Positions 16,213-24,643 of a stretch of DNA of 27,393 bases are shown here, piece after piece (the first letter of the stretch is position 1; each line of letters opens with the position of its first letter). The notes beneath the pieces were generated by a model, which saw only the letters and a list, made by a program, of their open reading frames with translations, was not told the origin of the DNA and searched no databases. The translations under genes and the position numbers were made by a program. Origin of the DNA: a virus; the IMG/VR virus record IMGVR_UViG_3300017991_004451, positions 1-27,393 of that record. One strand, written 5' to 3'.

Positions 16213-16790
16213 TGAGAACGCCATCGGGGGACGTCGAAAAGCACGTGATCGGCGGGCGCACGTTTCTGACCGTCCGAGAATCAACGGTAGCGCAGGACTT
16301 TCACTTCCTGGGCCTCGTTTCGCGCGCGGGGATCGACCGGATCACCATGGGTGAGAACGAGCAGCCGGAGGATTTTGCGCGAAGACTGATGGAACTCGCG
16401 GTCCGTAGCGGCGCGGTCCTCGAGCTCATGGGATGCCTGATCCTTCCCGAGGACCACGCGCCGAAGGACGGTGAGCCCGGTGAGGCCTGGACGCTTGAGA
16501 TGTGCAAGGAGACCGCGCGCTTCCTGGGCGGCTTGAAATCGGAAGAGGACAAGGCCGCCATTCGCGGGTTGGTGCTGTCGCTTCTCATCTCTTTTTTCGA
16601 GTCAGGGATCGTCTCTTTGTGGAGTTCGAAGACATCCTCCGGCGAGGCGATCCCGGGCAAATCAGGACAGACGGACGCTACGGGGCGTGGACGGAGCTCG
16701 TCTACGAGATCGCCGGGGGCGACCACGAGTACGCAGAGCGAATCAGCCAATGGCCGTTGCGGGTCGCCCTTACCTCCTTCCGCCGTCTGA
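16212..16790 (+). CDS. Tail assembly chaperone, unshifted product
   Basis: This is the zero-frame product of 192 residues. It lies between major tail and tape measure genes, the standard place for tail chaperones (lambda G). Residues 1-127 look like a normal protein, with VIGGRTFLTVRESTVAQDFHF, EDFARRLMELAVRSG and GLKSEEDKAAIRGLVLSLLIS. From about residue 130 the zero frame becomes Ser/Thr/Gly-rich and unlike a fold, as expected if the true continuation is in the -1 frame. The start ATG overlaps the tail gene stop codon. The unshifted form is expected to be the abundant one by analogy with lambda gpG. Confidence 0.7.
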   Translation: MRTPSGDVEKHVIGGRTFLTVRESTVAQDFHFLGLVSRAGIDRITMGENEQPEDFARRLMELAVRSGAVLELMGCLILPEDHAPKDGEPGEAWTLEMCKETARFLGGLKSEEDKAAIRGLVLSLLISFFESGIVSLWSSKTSSGEAIPGKSGQTDATGRGRSSSTRSPGATTSTQSESANGRCGSPLPPSAV

Positions 16791-16933
16791 TGATACAGGC
16801 GGCGATTGAGGATTACAGACACAGGCTCCTGTGCTGGTGCGTAACCGCTCCGCATTACTCAAAGGCGTCACGGCCCAGGCCTCCGGCACTTCCCGATATC
16901 TTAAGAGGACGACCCAGAGATGCCTCCTCCTGA
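16212..16933 (+). CDS. Tail assembly chaperone, -1 frameshift fusion (GT-like)
   Basis: A -1 shift at 16592-16598 joins residues 1-129 of the chaperone to 111 residues of the overlapping frame, giving about 240 residues. The second frame continues RVRDRLFVEFEDILRRGDPG, YGAWTELVYEIAGG and QWPLRVALTSFRRLMIQAA, which reads like a real folded protein. It ends at 16933, overlapping the tape measure start by 14 bases. In known siphoviruses the shifted fusion binds the tape measure protein and recruits tail subunits. A simple sequencing error cannot be excluded, but the exact slippery heptamer and following stem argue for programming. Confidence 0.72.
16592..16654 (+). promoter_or_regulatory. Programmed -1 ribosomal frameshift signal
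   Basis: The heptamer T TTT TTC (16592-16598) is in the zero frame after TCT and allows both tRNAs to re-pair on TTT after a one-base backward slip. Six bases downstream, GGGATCG (16605-16611) is perfectly complementary to CGATCCC (16648-16654). Inside the loop a second hairpin, CCTC-CGGC-GAGG, lies at 16636-16647 and could stack on the first. Spacing and stem fit known stimulatory elements. Confidence 0.72.
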
Positions 16934-19490
16934 CGTAAGAGTCCGGCTTTCCGCCGAAGGCGTGGCGGAAGTCGTCGGCGCGCTGAAGAAAGTTCAAACC
17001 GAAAGCGATCGCACTGCGGCCAAGCAGTCGCGCGGGTTCGGGCGGCTTAACAGTGTGCTCGGCTCCACGACGAACCTTCTGGCAGGCCTCGGCATCGCAG
17101 TCGGGTTCGTACAGCTTAAGGGCCTTATCTCCAACGCTATCGAGGCGGCCGATCAGATAAACAAGCTCGGTGCCAAGGTAGGTGCCTCCAGCCGCAATCT
17201 CTCTGCCCTCCAGCTGGTGGCACGCACAGCCGATTCCGACCTCAATCAGCTCGGTTCAGCGCTGGTTCGCATGAACAAGAACATCGGCGACGCACAGGCC
17301 GGCATCCCCACGATGGTCGCAGCGTTCCGGGATCTCGGCCTCGAGATGGCGGATTTCAAAGGCAAGGATTCAGTCGAGGTCTTTGAACTGATCTCCAAAC
17401 GGATCATGGCCCTGCCTGATTCCATCCGCCAGGGCCGTTCGGCCATCCAGATCTTCGGGCGCGCCGGCGCGATGCTCCTGCCGACGATGCGCGCACTGGC
17501 CGACGAGGGCCTGGGCAGCGTGATCGAGCGCGCAGAGGAGCTCGGCGTCTTGATAGACACCGACCTTGCCGCGGCCGCCGAGAAGATCAAAGACGACGTC
17601 GAGATCCTAAAGATGCAAAGCGAGGGCCTGGGTACCCGGTTCGTTTCCGGCTTCGGGCCGCAGATGAGTCAAGCCTTACAAGCTCTAAGCGGCGATCTTT
17701 CACAAACCACCGAGGCCTGGAGGGATTTCGGAACCGGGATCGGCGTCGTGATGAAGTTTGTCATCGGGGTGGTCTCCGGTGCTTTCGATCTCATCGGAAC
17801 GTTGGCGGCAAACGGAGTCTTTGCGATCCAGCGCTATGCGACGGCCCTCTGGCTCGTGGCTCGGGGGCGGCTGGATGAGGCTAAGGAATACTTTGAGAAC
17901 ACGAATGAAGCTCTAATGCAATCACAGTCCGAGTTGTATGAACGGATGCGCGGACGCTTCCAACTAGTGTTCACAATGCCCGAGCCGCCAGCGGGCACCA
18001 CAGGTGCCGGAGCCCCGACGGGCGAGCCCGCCGAGGACCCGGCCGAGCTCGCTGCGCGCCGCGCCCAGGCCATGCAAATGATCCTCGAGCGCGAGCTTGC
18101 ATTGACGAGGCTGCAGGGGACGCTGCGCAATAACGAGGAAAGGCGCGCATTTGAACAGGGCCTCAAGGACATCCACGCCTACTACGACGAGCGTCGCCGT
18201 ATCGCAGAGGATGCGTTCGCCAAGACCGAGGAGGTTCTCCAGAAAAAGCGCGAGGCGCTCGCTTCTGAAGTAGATCCCGCCAGACGCCTCCAGGAAGAAG
18301 GCAAGATCGAGGACCAGCTTGCCCGGGCGCGGCTCGAGCGTGAAGAGGCGATTGCGGCTGCAACCTACGAGGAGGCTGAGACCGTCCGCAAGCTCAACCT
18401 CGAGCGACTGGATTTCGAGAAGAAGCTCCTCGAGGCACAAGGTAGACGAACAGAGGCGGCGCTGCTTGGGATAGATGAGGAGATCAGAAAGACCGACATA
18501 CTCCTTCGCAAGCAGGGCGTCGGGGATCAGGAGCGCCAGGAGGCATTGGACCGCCTGCGGGCCTCCCTTGAGGCGGGAATCAACTTCGACGAGGCGAAAC
18601 GGCAGGCCGACGACGCCCTTGCCTCCCTGGACGCGGCGCGCGCCGAGATAGATGCCAAGGTCGCTGCGGGGCTCTTGTCGCAGTTTGAAGGCGAACAGCG
18701 GCTATTGATGATCGAGGAAGACCGCCTCGATCTCCTCCAGGGCCTCGCTGAAGGGCTCGAAGAGGCCGCGCTTGCAACCGGCGACCCCGAGAAGATCGCG
18801 CAGGCGCAAGCGTTCGCGGAGGCCATCCGCGACATCGGCTTCTCCGTTGAAGCAAGCAAGGTGTCATTCCAGAACTTCAAGGCGGCGGCGATCGACGCGG
18901 GCATCGATGCACTGGCAAACTTCTTCGATACCGGAATCACGGGTGCTAAGTCGTTCCGTGACGCGTTCCGCGAAATGGGCGCGGGAGTCATAAATACGCT
19001 TCGCCGGATGGCGGCCGAGCTCCTGGCGGTCGCGATCATGAAGAAGATAGCGGGGATCTTCGGGTTTGGGTTCTCAGGCGGCGGCGAGGTCGGGGCGGAG
19101 GCCAAAGCCACCGGAGGCCTCCTCGGGGGGCGCGGAACGGGCCGGTCAGATTCGAACCTAGCCTGGTTCTCAAGGGGAGAGTACCTGGTGCGCGCCGCAG
19201 TCGTCGAGCAACCCGGGGTCCTTGCGCACCTCGATGACCTCAACCGCCGTGGCACGCGGGCGATCGTCAGTCCTCCCGCGCTGGCACAAATCAAACCCGG
19301 CGGATTCGCGGAAGGCGGGCTGATCGGTGCGGGCGGGCCAGAGGCGGTAGCAGGCGGCGACAGCCGGCTCTTTGTGGGCCTCGAGGAAGGCCTGGTTCTG
19401 CGGGCCCTCGAGACCTCGGCAGGACAAAGGATACTGGTGAAATCGATCGGCAATAACCGACGCGCAGTTCGCTCGGCGCTGGGAACATGA
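16920..19490 (+). CDS. Tail tape measure protein
   Basis: This 856-residue protein has the usual tape measure layout. An N-terminal region carries a hydrophobic segment (LLAGLGIAVGFVQLKGLI) and ADQINKLGAKVGASSRNLSALQ. A second hydrophobic stretch lies near 270-305. A long charged coiled coil spans about 370-640 (repeated EERRAFEQGLKDIH- and RLEREEAIAAA-type text). The Gly-rich end has GFGFSGGGEVGAEA, ATGGLLGGRG and WFSRGEYLV, a typical lambda-gpH-like tail. If the known rule of about 0.15 nm per residue holds, the tail would be roughly 125-130 nm long. It follows the frameshifted chaperone with a 14-base overlap. No lytic transglycosylase or peptidase motif was noticed. Confidence 0.9.
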   Translation: MPPPDVRVRLSAEGVAEVVGALKKVQTESDRTAAKQSRGFGRLNSVLGSTTNLLAGLGIAVGFVQLKGLISNAIEAADQINKLGAKVGASSRNLSALQLVARTADSDLNQLGSALVRMNKNIGDAQAGIPTMVAAFRDLGLEMADFKGKDSVEVFELISKRIMALPDSIRQGRSAIQIFGRAGAMLLPTMRALADEGLGSVIERAEELGVLIDTDLAAAAEKIKDDVEILKMQSEGLGTRFVSGFGPQMSQALQALSGDLSQTTEAWRDFGTGIGVVMKFVIGVVSGAFDLIGTLAANGVFAIQRYATALWLVARGRLDEAKEYFENTNEALMQSQSELYERMRGRFQLVFTMPEPPAGTTGAGAPTGEPAEDPAELAARRAQAMQMILERELALTRLQGTLRNNEERRAFEQGLKDIHAYYDERRRIAEDAFAKTEEVLQKKREALASEVDPARRLQEEGKIEDQLARARLEREEAIAAATYEEAETVRKLNLERLDFEKKLLEAQGRRTEAALLGIDEEIRKTDILLRKQGVGDQERQEALDRLRASLEAGINFDEAKRQADDALASLDAARAEIDAKVAAGLLSQFEGEQRLLMIEEDRLDLLQGLAEGLEEAALATGDPEKIAQAQAFAEAIRDIGFSVEASKVSFQNFKAAAIDAGIDALANFFDTGITGAKSFRDAFREMGAGVINTLRRMAAELLAVAIMKKIAGIFGFGFSGGGEVGAEAKATGGLLGGRGTGRSDSNLAWFSRGEYLVRAAVVEQPGVLAHLDDLNRRGTRAIVSPPALAQIKPGGFAEGGLIGAGGPEAVAGGDSRLFVGLEEGLVLRALETSAGQRILVKSIGNNRRAVRSALGT

Positions 19491-19491
19491 G

Positions 19492-21090
19492 ATGTTTGAG
19501 ATTGGAACTGCTACAGACTACGTTGACCTACTCGACCGGCTTAATACATTCCTCACGGCCAAGGGATCAGCCTTCGGGTTGTCGTACTCGGGCACCGGCG
19601 ATGGCGAGCTGACCGATTACTCCGGCGGCGCCTCCTCCGTGGCCGAGACGTTTACGATTACCGCCACCTCCCCCACAGTCTTTGACGTCGTCGGGAGCGT
19701 TAGCGGCGATATCGGTGACGCTACGGTGGGCACTCCCTTTGTCCATGCCAAACTCGAGTTCACCATTACGGCGGGCGGGACCGCCTTTGTCGCGGGCGAT
19801 ACATTTACGATCTCGACTGCGCCCAAATGGACATCTCACCGCAAGACGCTCGGCGCTCGAGTACTCGCCACGCAAGGAAATAGCGGCTCGCTCGCCGCGC
19901 AGAATGTGGTCGATGGAAAGCAAACCCAGACCGGGCGTAACTGGCAGGTAGGCGCGCCGGTGACGCTGCCACAAGAGCTAGAGTTCACGCTCTTTGAATC
20001 CGAAACGATCACGCAGTATCAGATGGCGGCGTTCTCGTCCTCAGGCTACACGAATATGCCGAAGTCCTGGGTGTTCCAGTATTGGGATGGGGATTCATGG
20101 GAGGACCTCCACACAGTATTCGACTATACCGGTTGGACCCCGAGCGGCGTTGTCACCTTTGATATCCCTGTGCCTCAAGCGGCCACGAAGTATAGGCTCC
20201 ACATGACCGCGATCCCCTCCACGACGCTCCAGATCGGTGCGGTCCGGCTTTTGCGATCATCCGGTATCGACGTCGCCTTCAGCCAGGTCATTTGGGAGGC
20301 CCCGGGGAACGACGGTGATGAAGAGATCTTCTGCGGCGCGCACGCCTTCGAAAGACAGGACGCGGACTATTTCGACTGGGAGCTGTGTGCACTCGACGGC
20401 TACGTGGCGGGAGAATTCTGGCGTAACCAGACCGGCTTCCACGGCATGAGCTTTGTCCCCCTTTGGGATGACTCGATTCCCTACTGGTTCATCTGTAACG
20501 GCCGACGTGCGATCGTTGTTGCGAAGATCGACATCCAGTACGAGGTCGCTTACCTGGGGCTCCACGCGCCCTATTTCTCGCCGAATCAGCTCCCCTACCC
20601 CATGGTGCTCGGGGGATCGATGGCGTTCGGGCAAGTATTCCCGCAGTGGGATTCCACCGAATGGCGATGGAACAACGCCACGGACAAGCATCGCGCCTTC
20701 ACGCACTCAGATCCCAGTAACCCCGCGACGGTCTATCCCGAGAACCTCCAGCTGCGTGCCCGCTCATGGGACGGCAGCTGGATCGGTTATGAATCGAGTA
20801 AACAGGACAGTATCAGCACACCTCCGGCAGCCGGGCGTGCGGTGGTCTGGCCCTATAGATGCGGGCTGTCCTTGCTCGATCCGAACTTGGACGGGGGCTA
20901 CTCCTTGTGGCCCATCATCATGATAGACAGCACGCCCAACACGATCGGACAACTCGACGGCGTCCGGTGCGTGAGCGGCCAGGGCGTCACTGCTGAAACC
21001 CTCATCCGGATCGGCTCGATCGACTGGATGGTAGTTCCCAACATCTTCCGGACCGACCGCGATGACTTCTTCGCGGTGTCCTTGGACTGA
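19492..21090 (+). CDS. Tail/virion structural protein with discoidin-like domain
   Basis: This 532-residue protein begins with a helix (TATDYVDLLDRLNTFLTAKG) and a beta insert with TITATSPTVFDVVGSVSG and FTITAGGTAFVAGDTFTIS. Residues about 137-255 read as an F5/8 type C (discoidin) carbohydrate-binding domain: NVVDG, WVFQYWDGDSWEDLH, AATKYRLHMTA and LQIGAVRLL. The last part ends with IRIGSIDWMVVPNIFRTDRDDFFAV, an ending found in phage virion proteins. The next gene product has a related opening and ending, so the two look like paralogues. A distal-tail role with glycan binding is inferred. ATG begins one base after the tape measure stop codon. Confidence 0.65.
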   Translation: MFEIGTATDYVDLLDRLNTFLTAKGSAFGLSYSGTGDGELTDYSGGASSVAETFTITATSPTVFDVVGSVSGDIGDATVGTPFVHAKLEFTITAGGTAFVAGDTFTISTAPKWTSHRKTLGARVLATQGNSGSLAAQNVVDGKQTQTGRNWQVGAPVTLPQELEFTLFESETITQYQMAAFSSSGYTNMPKSWVFQYWDGDSWEDLHTVFDYTGWTPSGVVTFDIPVPQAATKYRLHMTAIPSTTLQIGAVRLLRSSGIDVAFSQVIWEAPGNDGDEEIFCGAHAFERQDADYFDWELCALDGYVAGEFWRNQTGFHGMSFVPLWDDSIPYWFICNGRRAIVVAKIDIQYEVAYLGLHAPYFSPNQLPYPMVLGGSMAFGQVFPQWDSTEWRWNNATDKHRAFTHSDPSNPATVYPENLQLRARSWDGSWIGYESSKQDSISTPPAAGRAVVWPYRCGLSLLDPNLDGGYSLWPIIMIDSTPNTIGQLDGVRCVSGQGVTAETLIRIGSIDWMVVPNIFRTDRDDFFAVSLD

Positions 21091-21094
21091 GACC

Positions 21095-22144
21095 ATGGCA
21101 GCTTCGTATCAAACGGGCAGCGCGTCCTCCCCGACAAATCTCCTTCAGACATTGGTGACCTGGCTAGTGGCGCAAAGCTGGACGCAGGACTCAAACGGTG
21201 CTGAGGGAACCGGATGGCGCTCGCATCTTCACAAGGGAAGCCAGTACGTCCACTTCCGCGCGGCAAACAACGAGCAAATCTGGCCTCGAAATGAGCCGCC
21301 CACCTATTATCACGACTATGGCGATGGCGGCTACGGGATCGGGATGTACCTCGGGACCGGCTACAGCGGCGCGTTCGATTGGGACAAGCAGGAGGGAGGC
21401 CCGATCCGCCCGGGCGAGACGATCGGGGCAAAGATCGGCGTGGGCATGAATCTTCCCGCCTCGGCCGGTGATTATCACTTCTTCGATGACGGCAACGACA
21501 ACATTACAGTGGTCGTCGAGCGATCGCCCGGGATCTTCACGCACATGGGTTGGGGCCCGGCGCTGGCCGCGGCCGGACAGCCGGAGGACTTCTGGTACTT
21601 CTTCGGTAGCGCGAGTGCCTTCCTAAACACCGATGACGACCTGCTCACCGGCGATCGCTACGGTCGGGATTTGTCGGCGCTACCCCCCTTCTCACACGCC
21701 GACAAGGACAACGGCAGCTATCAAAGCGCGGGGCAATATGTGCACGCGACTGCCTTCGTCCGTGTCGATTCAGGCACATTCGGCGAGCGATGGATTTCCA
21801 ACTGCGGCTATGCCGCAGGCGGTTATGGCTACACCGGGAGGTTCATGCGTAACGCGCTAAACCTGCACCCGGGCACGCAGGGCCTTCTGGATGAGGGCGA
21901 GTTCCCCGGCTATGAGTACATCCACGACCGCATTTATCAGTCCGCATTCGCGGGCGCGCTGCTGCTCCCGCTACATTCTTACGTTCTCACTGACCCCGAC
22001 GCGCGCTGGGCTCCCATAGGCTATCCGCCGACCGTCTTCTGGTGCGAAGCGGTCGGAAACGGCTACTCACAGAACCAGATCTACCAGGTCGGTGGCCTCG
22101 ACTACATGCTCTTCCCCCATTTCGCGGTAAGAAAGGCGGCCTGA
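21095..22144 (+). CDS. Tail/virion structural protein, paralogue of the preceding one without the discoidin domain
   Basis: This 349-residue protein opens with SSPTNLLQTLVTWLVAQSWTQDS and closes with IYQVGGLDYMLFPHFAV, matching the opening and closing patterns of the preceding 532-residue protein. It lacks the discoidin-like insert. The middle is rich in Gly, Tyr and Trp (YYHDYGDGGYGIGMYLGTG, GNDNITVVVE, WGPALAAAG), as is usual for virion surface proteins. ATG at 21095 is preferred because an ATG at 21062 would overlap the upstream gene by 29 bases. Placement after the tape measure implies a tail-tip component. Function is inferred. Confidence 0.65.
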   Translation: MAASYQTGSASSPTNLLQTLVTWLVAQSWTQDSNGAEGTGWRSHLHKGSQYVHFRAANNEQIWPRNEPPTYYHDYGDGGYGIGMYLGTGYSGAFDWDKQEGGPIRPGETIGAKIGVGMNLPASAGDYHFFDDGNDNITVVVERSPGIFTHMGWGPALAAAGQPEDFWYFFGSASAFLNTDDDLLTGDRYGRDLSALPPFSHADKDNGSYQSAGQYVHATAFVRVDSGTFGERWISNCGYAAGGYGYTGRFMRNALNLHPGTQGLLDEGEFPGYEYIHDRIYQSAFAGALLLPLHSYVLTDPDARWAPIGYPPTVFWCEAVGNGYSQNQIYQVGGLDYMLFPHFAVRKAA

Positions 22145-22146
22145 TA

Positions 22147-23220
22147 ATGCCCACCGGCATTCTCGTAGCGGGGCCCGAGTCGCTTGATCCCAACGGGGCC
22201 CAGCAACTCCAGGACGCGATACTTCCTCCGCCTACGGACCCGGCGTGGTCGAAGGCGGCAATGGCGGAGGTGGGTACATATGGCTCGCTGGCTGATCCGC
22301 GCCCGGATGCATTCGCAAAGACCGGGGTCTGGGCGCCGGCGCATGACCTCGCATGCCATGACAAGATCCACGTGATCCCGCGGAACCGCGACGTGGGCTT
22401 CGTGGTCTCCGAGCAGGAACATCTCGTTGAGGTCTGGAACGCATTCCTGACGCGCGCAATGATCCTTGATTCGATCGGCCTGACGGGGCCGGCTGGTGTC
22501 GAGGTGATCGACCATCTCGGCCAGCCGGCGCATTACCCGGCCTCGCAGTCAGAGATCTATACCTACAAGGTGCTCCCTGAAGGGCCTCCCACGATAGACA
22601 ACATGATCACGTGGGTCTTCTTGACGATCGACTCGAGCGGAACCGACCACCGCGTCGTGGGGTTTCGAATCATCCCGTACCCGTTCCCTCCGAACTGGCG
22701 GCACCCGGTAGTCGAGGACTACGGCTACATGACGGACATCATGACCTCTTTCCGCGGGATGGAGCAGCGCGTCCAGCTGCGCGCGGTGCCCGTCGGCTCG
22801 CTAAGCTATACCTCACTTCTTAACGAACCGCGCGATGCGCAAATGGCAGTCGCGATCCTGTTCGGCAACCAGCCGCGCGCCTTCGGGGTGGCCCGCTGGC
22901 AGTTCCGGCGCACGCTCACAACCGATGCCAACCCGCACGACACAGAGATCTTCCTGGACACCACGGACATCCCGTTCCAGACCGGGGGCTTGGTGTTCTT
23001 GTGGACTGATCCCTACACATGGGAAGCGCAGACGATAGACACCGTCTTGAGTGACCGCCTCGTGCTCGAGGTGGGTCTTGAAAGGTCATGGGCGGCCGGG
23101 GTGACCGTTGTACTCCCGATGGTCGTGGGCAGGCTATCCCCCGACGAGGCCGTGACCTGGGAGAATCTCCTGATCGCCTCGACCGCCCTTACATTTGATA
23201 TCGATGGATTCAAGCCATGA
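22147..23220 (+). CDS. Distal tail-like structural protein
   Basis: This 357-residue protein has a mostly unrecognised first half. The second half has MTSFRGMEQRVQLRAVPVGSLSYTSLL, a pattern common in distal tail proteins of siphoviruses, in which a conserved EQRxxLR stretch follows an aromatic segment. A beta domain follows (TEIFLDTTDIPF, GGLVFLWTDPYTWEAQTID, DRLVLEVGLERSW). ATG at 22147 is chosen because it follows the previous stop codon by two bases; an upstream GTG- or ATG-led extension to 22042 would be buried in the previous gene. It overlaps the next gene by four bases (ATGA). Confidence 0.62.
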   Translation: MPTGILVAGPESLDPNGAQQLQDAILPPPTDPAWSKAAMAEVGTYGSLADPRPDAFAKTGVWAPAHDLACHDKIHVIPRNRDVGFVVSEQEHLVEVWNAFLTRAMILDSIGLTGPAGVEVIDHLGQPAHYPASQSEIYTYKVLPEGPPTIDNMITWVFLTIDSSGTDHRVVGFRIIPYPFPPNWRHPVVEDYGYMTDIMTSFRGMEQRVQLRAVPVGSLSYTSLLNEPRDAQMAVAILFGNQPRAFGVARWQFRRTLTTDANPHDTEIFLDTTDIPFQTGGLVFLWTDPYTWEAQTIDTVLSDRLVLEVGLERSWAAGVTVVLPMVVGRLSPDEAVTWENLLIASTALTFDIDGFKP

Positions 23221-23840
23221 GCACTTACGATGGCTACGACGTCCTTGAGCTAAACTACAACCGCCTCGGCGCGTTCCAGGAGACGCATCACCGCAAGTTC
23301 GTCCTGCTGGATTCCAAGACGGGCAAACGCGACTCCGATGAACAGTCCCCCGCCCCCGCTCCGGTGCGGCCTTTCACCTGGACCGCCCTTGGAAGCTCAG
23401 AGATCGCCGCAATGTTGGCATTCCTCGACGCGCGCAAGGGCCGCGCGGTCCCCTTCTGGCTCCCGAGCTATCAGTGGGACCTCTCCCTCGCGCAGGACGT
23501 GATCCAGAACCAGACGATCGTCACCATCCACTGGGTGCGCTATGTCCAGCAGATGTGGGGAACGACCGGGGCGCGGAGACATATCGCCGTCTGGACACTG
23601 GGATTTCCCGAGATGGACTTCTATAGGATCTCCGACGCGGTCGATCCGGGGGACTACCTCACCGAAACTTTGACACTCGATCCGCCTGCGATACGCGATT
23701 ACCCCGTGGCGCAAAGGATCTTGTCATTCAATAAGCTCTGCCGGCTCGACGAGGACGAGGTGGAGGTATCTTACCCGCGCGTGGGCGTTGCCGAGGCCAC
23801 GATCCGCGTGCGCGAGCTGCCACTGGAGGCACCGCTTTGA
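23217..23840 (+). CDS. Distal tail protein (DUF2460/GTA gp12-like position)
   Basis: This 207-residue protein has SSEIAAMLAFLDARKGRAVPFWLPSYQWDLSL, matching the 'Gly-Arg...PFW-P...D' signature of phage distal tail proteins. A beta domain follows, with EMDFYRISDAVDPGDYLTETLTLD, then KLCRLDEDEVEVSYPRVGVAEATIRVREL. Its place before a BR0599-type gene copies the order gp12-gp13-gp15 of gene transfer agents and many siphoviruses. It may be the second half of a protein that is single elsewhere, since the upstream gene carries the related EQRVQLR part. It is coupled to both neighbours by short overlaps. Confidence 0.62.
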   Translation: MSTYDGYDVLELNYNRLGAFQETHHRKFVLLDSKTGKRDSDEQSPAPAPVRPFTWTALGSSEIAAMLAFLDARKGRAVPFWLPSYQWDLSLAQDVIQNQTIVTIHWVRYVQQMWGTTGARRHIAVWTLGFPEMDFYRISDAVDPGDYLTETLTLDPPAIRDYPVAQRILSFNKLCRLDEDEVEVSYPRVGVAEATIRVRELPLEAPL

Positions 23841-24643
23841 CCGATTACGACACAAGGGAGATACATCGATTTGAGGGCCAACCTGTCGAATGCTACAAGT
23901 TCACCCAGGGCGACAACGCGTGGTTTTATACGTCCGCCGACCGCCAGGTGGTTCTTCCCGCGGCGGGTACGTTTGAGCCAGCCATCATTACCCGCGGCGA
24001 GCTGGATTTCTCTCATGAAGATACCGGTGAGATGATCGACTTCACGGTGCCCCGCAGTAACCCGGTCGCGGCGCTCTTCATCGGGGATCTGCCCTCCACC
24101 CCTATCGGGATAACGGTCTACAGGGCACATCGCGGCGACGAGGACGCCACGATCGTGATCTTTAGCGGGAAGCTCATCCGCGCCCGGTTCGAGGAATCGC
24201 AAGCGATCTTGACCGGCGCGAGTTTGATGTCGGTGTTGGACCGCGCGGTGCCTCCGCTGGGGATGCAAACGCCTTGTAACCACGTCCTCTATTCCCAGGA
24301 ATGCGGGGTGAACCCCACGGTCTGCCGCGATGGGGTCGTTGTGGGCACGGTAAGCGGTGCGACTGTCACCTCGGACGATTTTGCGGCGCGCGCGGACCAG
24401 TGGTTTCGCGGCGGCCGGCTCGAGACGTCCGAAGGCGAGACCAGGTTCATTGCCGATCACGTGGGGGACACCATTGTCCTCCTGTCCGCACTGCCCGGGC
24501 TTGCCCCCCTTAACGTCGTCTGGGCCTATTGGGGATGCGATCACCTCGAGGATACTTGCGAGTCGAAGTTCAGCAATCTGGCGAACCACCTCGGGTGGGC
24601 GCGCCTGCCAGGCCGCAATCCCTTTGACGGGAGGATCGACTGA
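23837..24643 (+). CDS. Phage BR0599-family/DUF2163 tail hub protein
   Basis: This 268-residue protein matches the BR0599/DUF2163 family (RcGTA gp13-like). The N-terminal beta part includes CYKFTQGDNAWFYTSADRQV, TFEPAIITRGELDFSHED and the VYRAHRGD strand. The C-terminal part has the family cysteine pattern: TPCNHVLYSQECGVNP, then WGCDHLEDTCESKFSNLANHLG and RLPGRNPF. In GTAs these proteins form the iron-sulfur- or disulfide-stabilised hub below the tail tube. The four conserved cysteines are present. The start is TTG at 23837 overlapping the previous stop codon (TTGA), an uncommon start codon, and the stop codon overlaps the next ATG. Confidence 0.85.
   Translation: MTDYDTREIHRFEGQPVECYKFTQGDNAWFYTSADRQVVLPAAGTFEPAIITRGELDFSHEDTGEMIDFTVPRSNPVAALFIGDLPSTPIGITVYRAHRGDEDATIVIFSGKLIRARFEESQAILTGASLMSVLDRAVPPLGMQTPCNHVLYSQECGVNPTVCRDGVVVGTVSGATVTSDDFAARADQWFRGGRLETSEGETRFIADHVGDTIVLLSALPGLAPLNVVWAYWGCDHLEDTCESKFSNLANHLGWARLPGRNPFDGRID

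Noticed and set aside
16502-16933. Independent gene starting at ATG 16502
   Set aside because: Its first part is the shadow of the chaperone zero frame; only the part after the slippery site looks like protein, so it is better explained as the frameshift extension.
18527-19453. Long minus-strand open frame inside the tape measure gene
   Set aside because: Its Ser/Arg/Pro/Ala-rich translation is typical of an antisense shadow of GC-rich coding sequence. It has no motif and no ribosome-binding site noted.
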